Shown piece after piece: positions 1 to 10,259 of a DNA stretch of 64,000 nucleotides. The position numbers were made by a program, and so were the translations under genes. Location of the stretch: contig OU452201.1 of assembly GCA_911728435.2 (NCBI GenBank), positions 1,116,001 to 1,180,000 of the forward strand, in the 5' to 3' direction. The notes beneath the pieces were generated by a model. That model was not told where the DNA came from and made no database searches. It was given only the letters and a program-made list of their open reading frames with translations. Origin of the DNA: Apoderus coryli (taxonomy: Eukaryota; Arthropoda; Insecta; Coleoptera; Attelabidae). Within the stretch, counting starts at the first letter, position 1, and each line of letters begins with the position of its first letter.

Positions 1-1413
1 GTCTTGAGTAACTGTCAACATGGGTTCAGAAAGGGATTTTCTACCGAAACATGTACCCGAGAGTTTATCAGCGTATTTATGATGTGACCAATGATGGTTC
101 GTACGCCCTCGCTATCCTATTCGATCTCTCTTGTGCGTTTGACGTGGTAGATAGAGACTTCTTATGCGACAAATTACAAAATATTGGAATACGTGGCCCA
201 GTTAACACATGGATACGATCTTATTTATCTAATCGAAAGATAACTATCAAAATTAACTCTGTTTTATCAGATGTTAGAAATATTGATATAGGAACTCCTC
301 AAGGCAGCATACTGGGTCCACTTCTTTTCCTGCTCTATGTGAATGATCTACCAGCAAATATCACGCATGGTCATTTCTATATGTATGCTGACGATACCAC
401 GATTTTGCTGTCTGACAAAAGTCTCGAGGCACTGAAACATAAAATTAATCAAACCCTCCATGAATTTCACACATGGTGTCGGAAAAACCGCCTAATGATA
501 AACTATAATAAAACAAAGACCCTAAACTTCAGTAGACATATAACACAAAATTTTAATGTAAATTTTGAAAACAATCAGTTAGCTTTTTCAGATTCAGCTA
601 GCCTATTGGGGGTGATAGTGGATCCGACGTTGAGCTGGGCGGAACATGTTGAGAGATTATGTGGCAAATTAAATAAAAACTTATTTGTGTTACATTCCTT
701 GAAGAGGTTTATGTGCGTGAAGTCGTTGCTCTCGGTTTACTATGCTATGATTTACTCAGCAATTGCATATAATACTGTGGTCTGGGGTAGGTGCACTGAA
801 GCTCTCAGAATTTTTATTCTGCAAAAACGGGCAATCCGATGTATTTTTGGCATTCCCTATAGAGGCAGCTGTCGGGAGGCATTTGGAGCCAATAAATTAC
901 TCACCGTCCCATCCATTTACTTGTATAAGTTGTTGTCTGATATTTTTAAAAGCAAACATCTGACTCCCACCTGTAGTCATGATTATCCAACCAGAGGAAG
1001 AGATAGGTTGTACTTACCGCGTCCTAGGTTTGAATTCTATAAGAAGTCACCATCATATGCGAGCTGTTTTTTTTTTACAATTTACTTCCTGAGGACTTAA
1101 GGACCTGTCAGACCGAGAGAAGATTTAAGTATGAACTAAAGACATTCTTGATTGACGGTACATTTTATAGTGTGCAAGAGTTCATAGATGCACTGCAATA
1201 ACACAAAATTATTTTAAATTGTTGACACTTTTTGTTCTTCTTTGTTATTTCTGTTTGTATTTTTAACGTGTCCGTTTATCTGTATAGGTACTGTATATTA
1301 TTTATTATTTTATTTAACCTTTAGTTGACTGTACAATAATATTGTAGAATTGCCAATGTATACATTTGTTATACCTTATGATGGCCAATAAATATTATTA
1401 TTATTATTATTAA
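1..1413 (+). mobile_element. Non-LTR retrotransposon, 3' part (jockey/CR1-like group)
   Basis: Reverse transcriptase (RT) relic cut by the window edge. Visible RT blocks are FDLSCAFDVVD (motif A), GTPQGSILGPLLF (motif B) and MYADDT (motif C, the YADD catalytic box), followed by the usual C-terminal region. The frame changes near 75-90 and again in a run of T at about 1068-1077, after which the protein tail (..FIDALQ) continues to a stop near 1201. The 3' end has GGCCAATAAA and a (TAT)n tail ending near 1412, typical of target-primed insertion. The element at 53.8-55.8 kb has the same 3' signature (GGCCAATAAA plus ATT repeats) and a very similar protein, so both belong to one family. It is inactive because of the frameshifts. 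Confidence 0.85.
51..1100 (+). pseudogene. RT ORF fragment of the 5'-most non-LTR element
   Basis: Open stretch of 349 codons covering RT motifs A to E and part of the thumb. The methionine at 51 is not a natural start: frame 1 upstream encodes the expected QHGFRKGFSTET block and shifts into this frame near 80. The end at 1100 is also artificial, since a poly-T run shifts the frame and the true tail lies in another frame up to about 1201. Catalytic aspartates (FDLS and YADD) are intact. Confidence 0.8.
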
Positions 1414-3429
1414 CAATCTCAGACGATTGCTTCTGTTGTTTTGTATATTTGCTTTTCTTGATTTCAAAGGCAACATTGTGTTGATCAGGAAGTTGGATTT
1501 TTATCATGCTTACAGCAATAGCAGCTTACTTACCTCCATAATTCTCGAGAAAATTGCATTCAAAATGTATTTAAAATCTCAGGTCTTGCAAATTTTTGAA
1601 TAAACTAGTTTTTATTGGAAATAATAAAAATAATACAATTATATTAATAATAATTATTAAAATTCTGTTTCGCGAAAGTTTTGGGGCAACACAACCGATT
1701 TTTTTTTTACCCTCAGTTAAACATAAATTCAAAAGATTGGCCCTCGTAATATGAAACAACAATTTTCTTCTAAACATTTATTTACACATTATTTTCTATC
1801 AACGTGTTGTCGATGTCATAGATAATAATGGAGAATCGACAATTTACTTGGTATGCTGAAAGTACCGTACTGAAAACGACATAATATTAAGTACTATATG
1901 GTGCTTCCTGTATTAGTTCAACAGTTATTTGTACATTATGAGGGTGGTTTGTAAAGTTCATCAATAAAGTCAATCAATAATACACCGATTCCAGAATTGA
2001 ACCAGATTTGTTAAAAAACCAAACCCTTTATTTCTATTTGTACAGGTCAAAGAAATTAAGTATTAGCCTTATTTTGAACCGGAGTCCTAGACTGATTATA
2101 TACTAGACAATTGAACAATAGAGAAACAAATGCAACAATAAAGAAATCTTGATAAAATCTGTATATTTACTACCTACTATAATAATAGAAAATATCGTAG
2201 TTATAATAGGAAATGACGGCGTGTAAAATATTTACATTTTTTATGAACCGGCTTACTTCAATTGATGTCTGCATAACTTCTATATTTCTCTCACATTCTA
2301 ACGGTATATTGTTTAATGTTTTAGATAATTTTATAATTTAGTTGAATTAAAATAAGGATGTGGAGTGTGGTGTTTAAGAAAAGGAAAGGATAATATACGA
2401 TGCTGTACTTCTCTTAACACTTTTTGCTTTCATTATTCGTTAATTAACAACAGTCACAAAATTTTGTCGAATAAATTCGATCCTTATTTGCGTTACACCA
2501 CAAAAAAGTCCAGCGGTAAAATATCACAGGATCTTATTGTCAATTCACATCCCCAAAATGTATCATCTATTAACATTGACACTCTACCGAAGAACCCATC
2601 TTGAAGAATTCATTATTGTAGCTTTGGACGTTTGGGCTCTAGCATGATGAGTTCATATCGCAACCGCAGTCAGACGTACACTTTTATGTGTATGTAAATA
2701 ATTAAGTTTATGTTGTTAATTTGTTCTAACAACGACCATAAAAAATCGGTAATCATTCATGAAACTGTGTTGTAAAGAAAAAACATTCACAAGTACATGT
2801 TTCAAGTTTTATGACTTCCACATACATATTGTATCTATTAAATTTTATATAGATTCTTGTGACATCATATCTAAATTCAACATAAATTGGAACCTTATTG
2901 TTCCTATACCAAAACCTACACAGTAAAAAATATCCATAAATAACTATAAAATTAACACTCAGCATGTAAGACCCCTCAATATTTTTCTACTATAGTCTAT
3001 TGCCAAACAGGCAAAAAACCCAAACATTGCTGAGTTGATGCAGTCCATATATAAATAATAAAAATACTACTTAGGTGTCAATCGGTAAGAAAATCTCTAA
3101 CCACAAACTAAAAGATAGTCAACGTGTGTTATAAGTTTTTGCAGATATTTCGATAAGGGGAATCTACATTAAATTTCCCATCTTTTTTATTTGAAACTTT
3201 TTGGCGTAAAAATTAAAATTAAAAAAAATTACGTGGTAGTTAGTGGTTCAGCTTTCGTAAATATTTGTACTGAACTGTTGATAATTTCAACTGTTTCTAT
3301 TTTTTTCTAGTTAGAGCCATTTAAGATCTACCATTCAATTTTTGGTCCATTTAAATCCGACGAAAAATAAGAAAGTTACGATTTTTAAGTAGTAATCGCC
3401 CGGCGGTCATCTTGAATCCCCCATATTTT
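1414..3429. other. AT-rich stretch, no gene seen
   Basis: No coding sequence I can support; short open frames here lack any recognisable motif. One short block near 1677-1705 (AAGTTTTGGGGCAACACAAC followed by a T run) recurs at about 21,044-21,072 with one or two changes, so at least part of this stretch is dispersed repeat. Confidence 0.6.
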
Positions 3430-3566
3430 TAGCTCTCCATATCATATATGTAATATATGTATATATGGAGACTATTTTAGTTTCATGAAAAAAAAATTTT
3501 TTTTAATTTCACCGGAAATACTTCTTTTTGGTCATTTTATACATAAATAAGTAGTTTTAAAAAAAT

Positions 3567-3610
3567 GTCTGTCTGTCTGTCTGTATGTCTGTCTGTCTGT
3601 CTGTCTGTAT
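3567..3610 (+). repeat. (GTCT)n microsatellite
   Basis: About ten GTCT units with one GTAT interruption, directly followed by ATCCACGAAAACGCAAAAAC and a TTTAACCAAATTTGGTAC block. This block recurs in the downstream array at about 4430, 4958 and 5490 without the microsatellite. Confidence 0.9.
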
Positions 3611-3850
3611 CCACGAAAACGCAAAAACCGCTTAACAGATTTTAACCAAATTTGGTACAAAAATACTATTGGACATGGCAAGGAGCTGATTAGATTTTGG
3701 GAAACATTGAGCGTAGGCAAAGGGTTTAAAAGAGGGTTCAAAAATTAAAAAAATTCATAGTTCTTAAACTTATCCGAAATACTGCATATTTTTTTACGCA
3801 TTTAATTGAATATAACCTAAAATATTGAACATAAAATATTAGACCACATT

Positions 3851-5600
3851 GGCGTTCGAAAATAGTGTAAAATGGGGTAAAAAAGATTAAAAAAAAACGT
3901 ATTTCTTAAAAATAGCAGAAATATTAACTAGTTATTGATAGTTTTGATAGAATATAACCTATAAAATGTGTCATGAATAACTTACTTTCATAGGCGTTCG
4001 TAAATAATGGAAAAGGGGTCAAAACATAAAAAATATATATTTCCTAAACTTATTCGAAATATGGAATAATTTTGCATAGTTGTGATACAATATAAGCTAA
4101 AAAATATTCCATAAAAGAATTGGTTCACACAGGCGTTCGAAAATAGTTTAAAAAAGGGTCAAAAACGAAAAAAAAAAACGTTTCCCAAATATACCAGAAA
4201 AATTGGCTAATTATATATAGCTTGGATATAAGATAACCTAAAAAATGCAGCATAAAATTTTTATTCACATAGGCGTTCGTAAATAGTAGAAAAAGGGGTA
4301 AAATAAAAAAAAATTAAAATGTAAAAAATTTTATATTTAACTAGATGAATTGGTGTTAAAAATACACGACAAAAATTAATGTACCATAGGCGTCCATAAA
4401 AATTCTATAAAAGGGTCAGAAAAAATTTGTATCCGTGATAACTCAAAAACCACTTAACGGATTGTAACCACATTTGGTACGAAAATACTACAGGATAATT
4501 ATAGGTGGTGATTAACATTGAGCGTAGGCAACGGGTTTAAAAGAGGTTTCAAAAATTTAAAAAATCATAGTTCTTAAACTTATCCGAAATATTGAATAAT
4601 TTTTTATAGTTGTGATAGAATATAACCTAAAAAATGTTACATACAAGAATTAGTTCACACAGGCGTTCGAAAATAGTGTTAAAAAAGGGTCAAAAACGAA
4701 AAAAAAATGTTTCCCAAATATACCAGAAAAATTGGCTAATTATATATAGCTTTGATATAAGATAACCTAAAAAATGCAGCATAAAATTTTTATTTACATA
4801 GGCGTTCGTAAATAGTAGAAAAAGGGGTAAAATAAAAAAAATTAAAATGTAAAAATTTTTATATTTAACTAGTTGAGTTGGTGTTAAAAATACACGACAC
4901 AAATTAATGTTCCATAGGCGTCCGTGAAAATTCTATAAAAGGGTCAGAAAAAATTTGTATCCGTGATAACTCAAAAACCACTTAACGGATTTTAACCACA
5001 TTTGGTACGAAAATACTACAGGCTATTTATAGGTGGTGATTAACATTGAGCGTAGGCAAGGGGTTTAAAAGAGGGTTCAAAAATTAAAAAAATTATAGTT
5101 CTTAAACTTATCCGAAATATTGAATAATTTTTTATAGGTGTGATAGAATATAACCTAAAAAATGTTACATAAAAGAATTAGTTCACACAGGCGTTCGAAA
5201 ATAGTCTTAAAAAAAGAGTCAAAAACGAAAAAAAAATGTTTCCCAAATATACCAGAAAAATTGGCTAATTATATATAGCTTTCATATAAAATAACCTAAA
5301 AAATGCAGCATAAAATTTTTATTTACATAGGCGTTCGTAAATAGTAAAAAAAGGGGTAAAATGAAAAAAAAATTAAAATGTAAAAAAATTTATATTTAAC
5401 TAGTTGAATTGGTGTTAAAAATACACGACAAAAATTAATGTTCCATAGGCGTCCGTGAAAATTCTATAAAAGGGTCAGGAAAAAATTGTATCCGTGATAA
5501 CTCAAAAACCACTTAACGGATAACCTACAACATGCAGCATAACAATTTTGTTTACATAGGCGTTCGTAAATAGTAGAAAAGGGAGCAAAATAAATTTTAT
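3851..5600 (+). repeat. Higher-order tandem array: ~140-bp subunits in ~529-bp units
   Basis: The phrase GGCGTTCG (or GGCGTCC) followed by AAATAGT occurs at about 3851, 3993, 4132, 4272, 4389, 4662, 4801, 4917, 5190, 5330, 5448 and 5559. Spacing is near 140, with 116-118 for every GGCGTCC unit and about 273 across the TATCCGTGATAACTC block. The whole pattern repeats every 528-530 bp, and the last unit is shortened to about 230 bp. This is a two-level repeat, as in satellites or the central arrays of HINEs. Confidence 0.85.
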
Positions 5601-5816
5601 AATAAAACTAAAAAAAAATCAATTATTTTGCGTACAAGAATTTGGCCTAGATCTGAAATATAAAATATCTGCGTATAAATAGTGCCTCCAAAGAGAAGAA
5701 AAAGGCAGATGTCTAAAACAAAACAAAAATTTAGATAAATGACAAAAAGGTCATAAAATTATTACTTTTACACTTAAATATGGAGAGCTATTCGTGCCTC
5801 GAGGGCAACAGCTAGT

Positions 5817-6817
5817 TTTAAGAGGGAAATCTAGTCTTTAGGGTCACATAAATTTTACGTTCTGGAAGTGCAGTCGCCCAGTTCAAGTGATTTTTTCTAC
5901 TCTAAATGATATTCTCACTCTAAGCGTTTTGTCTTATAAATTTATATTTTGTTTTCAATTATTAAAATATCTTTCGAAGATCTGTACTAAATATAAGAAA
6001 AGTCGACGTTGCACATATAGATTTACCTCGTTGAATGGGGGAATTTCTGTAACACTCATAATTGTGATTACTACCATTAAATCGTGTAAATATGACAACA
6101 AAATAATAGTGAGTTAACCAAAATAGTACCACACACTTTTAACACGCTATTTTTTACCGTGTAGGTGGATATTTTAGAACTAAAGTTCCATTATTACTTC
6201 GAATTTCTTTCTTTTTAAAAATAGAATGTTTCCATAACAATACTATACAAAAACATATCATAAATTACCTAACCCCGAGCCAGGAAATGTCAGACGGTAA
6301 CTTTTAATGCACCTTCTGTGAAAAACAGCAAATACCGTTTCTTATTTTATACCTACACGTACCTTACTATGCTTAAAGAATCCACTTAAAGTAACTAATA
6401 ACTAATTGAAGATTAAGTACTACTCGTAACTGCACCCATTTTCTTTAAATTACACAATTTAATTGATAAAAATGGGATGACACAAATTATATAAAAGGGT
6501 CATTCTCAATAAAAATTAAATTTACTAATTATTGGTAATAGTAACATATGGTTATACATGGTGTCCAAATCATGCAATGAACAAATGAAAATTTACTTAA
6601 AAGACTTTTTTTTTTAATTAGTTTTTAATTTATCTCAGCTAGTTGACACTGCTTTAAATTTTGTTTAATTCTCTTCAAAACATTTTGGAAATATTATCAA
6701 AGGTTCTCCCTACAGATGGACGACAACTTCGTTAAATAAAACTTAAGGAAACCGTGAATTTCCTCAAAATCCAATAATAGACGATGATATACAAAAATAA
6801 ACCATTATCCTTAGTAA
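5817..6817. other. Unassigned AT-rich stretch
   Basis: No gene, RNA or clear repeat recognised. A 76-codon open frame at 5887-6117 has no recognisable motif and is treated as chance. Confidence 0.5.
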
Positions 6818-7537
6818 TGTGTCCACGGATAGAGTTTGAGGGGAAAAACTTTTTTATTTGTCGATTTAGAAGAAAAAGTCATTCTGCTTGTGTCGAAACT
6901 ACAATTTCAAATACCAAATTTACGATTACAATACAGGGTATATCAAAAATAACATTTTTAATGATTTTGATTTTTTTCTTTTTTTTTAATTTTATGAAAA
7001 TATTTTCAAAACCGTGATTTATTACACCAATTGTGCAAAAAACACTAATAAACTTTTTTCTCAAAGTGGTTAATTTCATAACTACTATTAAAATAATAAA
7101 AGTAAAAAAAAAACAAGGAAATCAAAATCTTTAAAAATATTATTTTTGATATACCCTGTATAGTAATCATAAATTTGGTACTTGAATTTGTAGTTTTGAC
7201 ACAAGCAGACGTTTTTATAAAGAATGACTTTTTCTTCTAAATCTACAAATAAACTGACAATCGTTTTACCACTTCACCAAAACACTTCTTTTTAAATCTC
7301 GACGCGCGTTTCGCTAACAATGTTAGCATCCTCAGGAGAGAATTAAAACTGTAGTTTTAATTCTCTCCTGAGGATGCTAACATTGTTAGCGAAACGCGCG
7401 TCGAGATTTAAAAAGAAGTGTTTTGGTGAAGTGGTAAAACGATTGTCAGTTTAGTGTTCTACGCCAAAGGTTCTACTCATCGATTATAAATCTACAAATA
7501 AAAAAGTTTTTGCTCTTCTAAACTCTATCACATTGTG
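6818..7537. mobile_element. Foldback (inverted-repeat) element, interrupted
   Basis: The left arm, about 6818-6982, is the diverged reverse complement of about 7110-7253 plus 7488-7537. It includes an ACAGGGTATATCAAAAATAA stretch facing TTTTTGATATACCCTGTA. The right arm carries an extra ~15 bp near 7205-7220 and is split by a 234-bp insertion at 7254-7487. ACAGGGT-type ends suggest a degenerate MITE. No coding content. Confidence 0.65.
7254..7487. mobile_element. Palindromic insertion with 15-bp target duplication (Penelope-like end, inferred)
   Basis: Arms 7251-7350 and 7353-7452 are exact reverse complements by eye (100 bp each, 2-nt spacer). A ~35-bp single-copy tail follows to 7487. The same 15-mer, AAATCTACAAATAAA, lies at 7239-7253 and 7488-7502, as expected for a target-site duplication. 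Each arm contains CTGAGGA, a 6-bp stem GCTAAC/GTTAGC and GAAAC (right arm 7368-7395), which resembles a hammerhead-ribozyme core like those reported in Penelope-like element ends. A decayed relative lies at about 28,355-28,436 with a related tail. Confidence 0.6.
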
Positions 7538-8096
7538 TAAAGAATTTTTGTTTGATTTATCATTTTATGTTTATTTTTGTTAATAATGACCAGAGTCGTG
7601 CGGCTTATGTTACGTAAGGGAAGCACTGCTTCGTCTTAATATCGTATCGCAACAAAAAAATTCAATGATAAACCCCTTTTGAAAACAAAAATCTACGCCG
7701 CTTGTGAAAAAGGTAATAAAATAAAACATCTAGCACACCTTTAAATCTCAGGTGCACACTATCTCTAACGTATGCATTGAAAATTCGTAAAGTCGATTAC
7801 TCATATTTGAAAATTTGGCACCACTACAAAAATATACAAAAATAAAATTGTCGCTGATTTCCTCACCCACTAATAAAATATAATGTGGTGTGGTAGTTCA
7901 AAATAACCTAATCAAAAACTTGTGTTTGTGTTGTGTTTTTCTCCACATTGACAAATGGGAGTATATTTCATATAGGTAAAGGAAAATTTAAATATTGTGT
8001 TTTGAGGTTATTTTAAACTACCGTACAAAAATTATTGATTCGTCACGTTCTGGATTATTTCAGAAGACGTTGAAAATATGTTTTTTCCTATATAAA
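7538..8096. other. Unassigned stretch
   Basis: No gene or repeat boundary recognised between the foldback element and the mariner. Confidence 0.5.
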
Positions 8097-8098
8097 TA

Positions 8099-8807
8099 CG
8101 AGGCATGGTTTTTAAGGAAGTATCGTTTTGGAATTAAAAAAAGACGTGCAAAGATATCGCAATAATTTTATTTTTACATGAAAGCCTGTACCTTAATCTA
8201 CTTTTCTCCATAATTTACGTGAATATTGAGGCACTTGTCATAACGTGGCACCAGTTTTTGAATACCCTCCTCATAAAATTCTGCCGCCTGACTTGTTAAC
8301 CACTGTATCACAAATGCAGAAACTCCACTAGCAATACTCCTTTTCTGTCCCAAAAAACTGTGCACATGATTTTCCGGGCAGAAATTGTTTGCTTAAACTT
8401 CACTCTTTTGGGTGATGATGAATGTCGCCATTCCATGGATTGTTGTTTCGATTCTGGTATGACGTAGGCCACCCATGTTTCGTCACCAGTAACAATTTGG
8501 TCTAAAAAATCTTCACCTTCATTATGGTACCGCTCAAGGAAAGTCAATGCACTGCCTAAACGTTAGGTTTTGTGATAACGAAGTCAAAACATTTGTGATG
8601 CAGTGGTTAACAAGTCAGGCGGCAGAATTTTATGAGGAGGGTATTCAAAAACTGGTGCCACGTTATGACAAGTGTCTCAATATTCACGAAAATTACGTAG
8701 AAAAGTAGATTAAGGTACAGGCTTTCATGTAAAAATAAAATTATTGCGATATCTTTGCACGTCTTTTTTTAATTCCAAAACGGTACTTACTTAAAAAACA
8801 TGCCTCG
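8099..8807 (-). mobile_element. mariner relic with 3' ends on both sides
   Basis: The 709-bp unit is flanked by TA on both sides (8097-8098, 8808-8809). Both termini start with CGAGGCATG and extend into the same ~218-bp sequence in opposite orientation (8099-8317 and 8590-8807). Each arm codes the C-terminus of a mariner transposase (SQAAEFYEEGIQKLVPRYD.. to a stop) followed by the 3' TIR. Only a few differences separate the arms. Between them is a piece of the catalytic domain. The usual 5' end is absent, so this is a deletion/inversion derivative that keeps two usable-looking TIRs. Confidence 0.8.
8308..8600 (-). pseudogene. mariner transposase fragment (DD34D family)
   Basis: The minus strand reads LERYHNEGEDFLDQIVTGDE, then TWVAY and later IMCTVFWDRKGVLLVEFL. 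VTGDETWV holds the first catalytic aspartate of mariner transposases, and VFWDRKG is the block before the second. The second-aspartate (HQDNA) segment is missing because the sequence jumps straight into the C-terminal WLTSQAAEFYEEG block. No intact transposase can be made. Confidence 0.85.
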
Positions 8808-8979
8808 TACATAATAATGTATGGTATAGGATATAGTGTGTAGCATACACCACAAATATCTCTGTCTCTCTCTCCCTCATATTTGTTATATACTTCATCT
8901 ATCAATCGTGTCGTGACGCGACCTTGACAAATCACTGTCATGCGGCCAAAGAAGTATTCACCTCAAAAAAGTAAAAACA

Positions 8980-9062
8980 AATTGGCGACTCAAGTTGGAT
9001 TCGAACCCGCATCTCCCGATCGCCGGTCGGGTGTTCAACGCATTGAACTGCCGTGGTGCATA
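8980..9062 (-). repeat. tRNA-like sequence (possible SINE head), weak
   Basis: On the minus strand GGGTTCGAATCC (B-box-like) follows a perfect stem CCCGA..TCGGG with a 7-nt loop, and upstream a GTTCAA/TTGAAC stem resembles a D arm. The T stem is broken, U33 is a C, and there is no clean acceptor stem, so it is not a functional tRNA gene. A tRNA-derived SINE or old tRNA pseudogene is the best guess. Confidence 0.35.
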
Positions 9063-9100
9063 GTGAAAACCTTCAATATGACACACCGCAGGCTTTCTAT

Positions 9101-9904
9101 GTGCAGTGCTGTATCTCAATCTTTAATTAAAGATATCAGAGACTGCAAATTGCCATGTATAATTCTGTGAACTCAATTAAGGATGTTAGTTGTAGTATTT
9201 TAGGATTTAGAAACTATGTTGATACTGCCAAACACAGTGTTGATTTTAAATATTGCATATAAATATATGTTTAAGTAAACACATTCGACGCCAATCAGAT
9301 GGTGTATTATTTAGATTCCATATAAGTACAAAGAGAATTAACAGCAGGAATACAGAAAATGGGATGGTCAGAACTTACACGCCCACACGACATATAGGTT
9401 CTAATTAGAATTAGCATTTTATAGGTACCCGATCTTATGGTAGATATAGGTATATTTGTGAATCATCGTTCACTATATAAATATGTATTATGACGAACTG
9501 TGTATAAAATGTATCGCACAGCAGGATACAAAAGATTTATTTCTTCTCTTACTACTTTATTAGCAGTGCATTTTTGTATGTCTACTATTTTTTTGGCAAT
9601 ACATAATACGAGGGTGGCATTTTATATTTTTTGCTTAAGTAACAATCTTTGTTGTTAACTCGACTATTGACGAACAGGAACAGGACACCTTTCGTCAATG
9701 TATCTCTTGTTCTCTCTCTGATCCAGCACATGATCCTTATCTTTACTGCAGAGCTCCAAACTCGTTCGAAAACATTTGACGCTCTGTTGGCACTCGGCAC
9801 TCAGATCATGCAGAATTTAAAACAAAAAAAGACCAATGAACGGGCGACATACAATGTCAATATTTTCAGAAAAATATGTTGTTAAAAAACCTCAAATATT
9901 TATA
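9101..9904. other. Unassigned stretch
   Basis: Several 60-80 codon open frames overlap on both strands (9585-9885) without recognisable motifs. I see no gene. Confidence 0.5.
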
Positions 9905-10045
9905 GAGGGTGTCCCAAGAAAATCCCCACCCTCTGGGGGTAGAATCTATGACCGAAAATCGCTTATGTCAAAATTTCGAAAAATATCTCCTTATGAAATG
10001 ATGACCATTTTGAATATTAAATTGAAGCAATTTTCAAAAATCAAA

Positions 10046-10234
10046 TCAAATGGTCAAATTTACAAAGTGTTCGAAATGCTCACCATTTTGTTCAATGCTT
10101 GCGTGCAAACGGCGAATAAAATTGTGTTCTACACGGCTTAGTGTTTCATTTGTAATTTGTGCTAAAGCTCTTTCCATAATTCTGGTGCTCACCGAAGGAC
10201 CTAACGTTTCTAGGGCGACCTGAATTAATCGCAC
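10046..10234 (-). pseudogene. Transposase C-terminal fragment (Tc1-like, helix-turn-helix 'DUF4817' type)
   Basis: The reading ends RLHASIEQNGEHFEHFVNL, resembling the RLxxCIExNGxHFEHL tail of the insect Tc1-like transposases that carry the HLHPYKIQL block; a second relic with that block is at 14.2-14.6 kb. Upstream coding is cut off by the nested element. Family assignment is from motif memory only. Confidence 0.5.
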
Positions 10235-10259
10235 CCAATTTCAAGAAGGCGGGTTTTAA

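Larger units (their letters stand above)
3430..5816 (+). mobile_element. Helentron-like (DINE-1/HINE-type) non-autonomous element
   Basis: A 13-bp inverted repeat, TAGCTCTCCATAT at 3430-3442 and its exact complement at 5778-5790, lies near both ends. The right end then has a small hairpin (TGCC at 5795-5798 pairing with GGCA at 5804-5807) and CTAG-T at 5812-5816. Inside are a GTCT microsatellite and a central tandem array. Subterminal inverted repeats, a GTCY-type microsatellite leading into central repeats, and a hairpin before CTAG are the published plan of Helentron-associated elements such as Drosophila DINE-1. No Rep/helicase is encoded. The exact 5' end is not certain. Confidence 0.6.

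Noticed and set aside
3851..5600. Regularly spaced repeats that could suggest a CRISPR-like array
   Set aside because: Units are contiguous 140/529-bp tandem copies with no unique spacers, within a eukaryotic transposon.
8980..9062. tRNA gene on the minus strand
   Set aside because: The B box and anticodon stem are good, but T stem, U33 and acceptor stem fail; listed only as a weak tRNA-like repeat.
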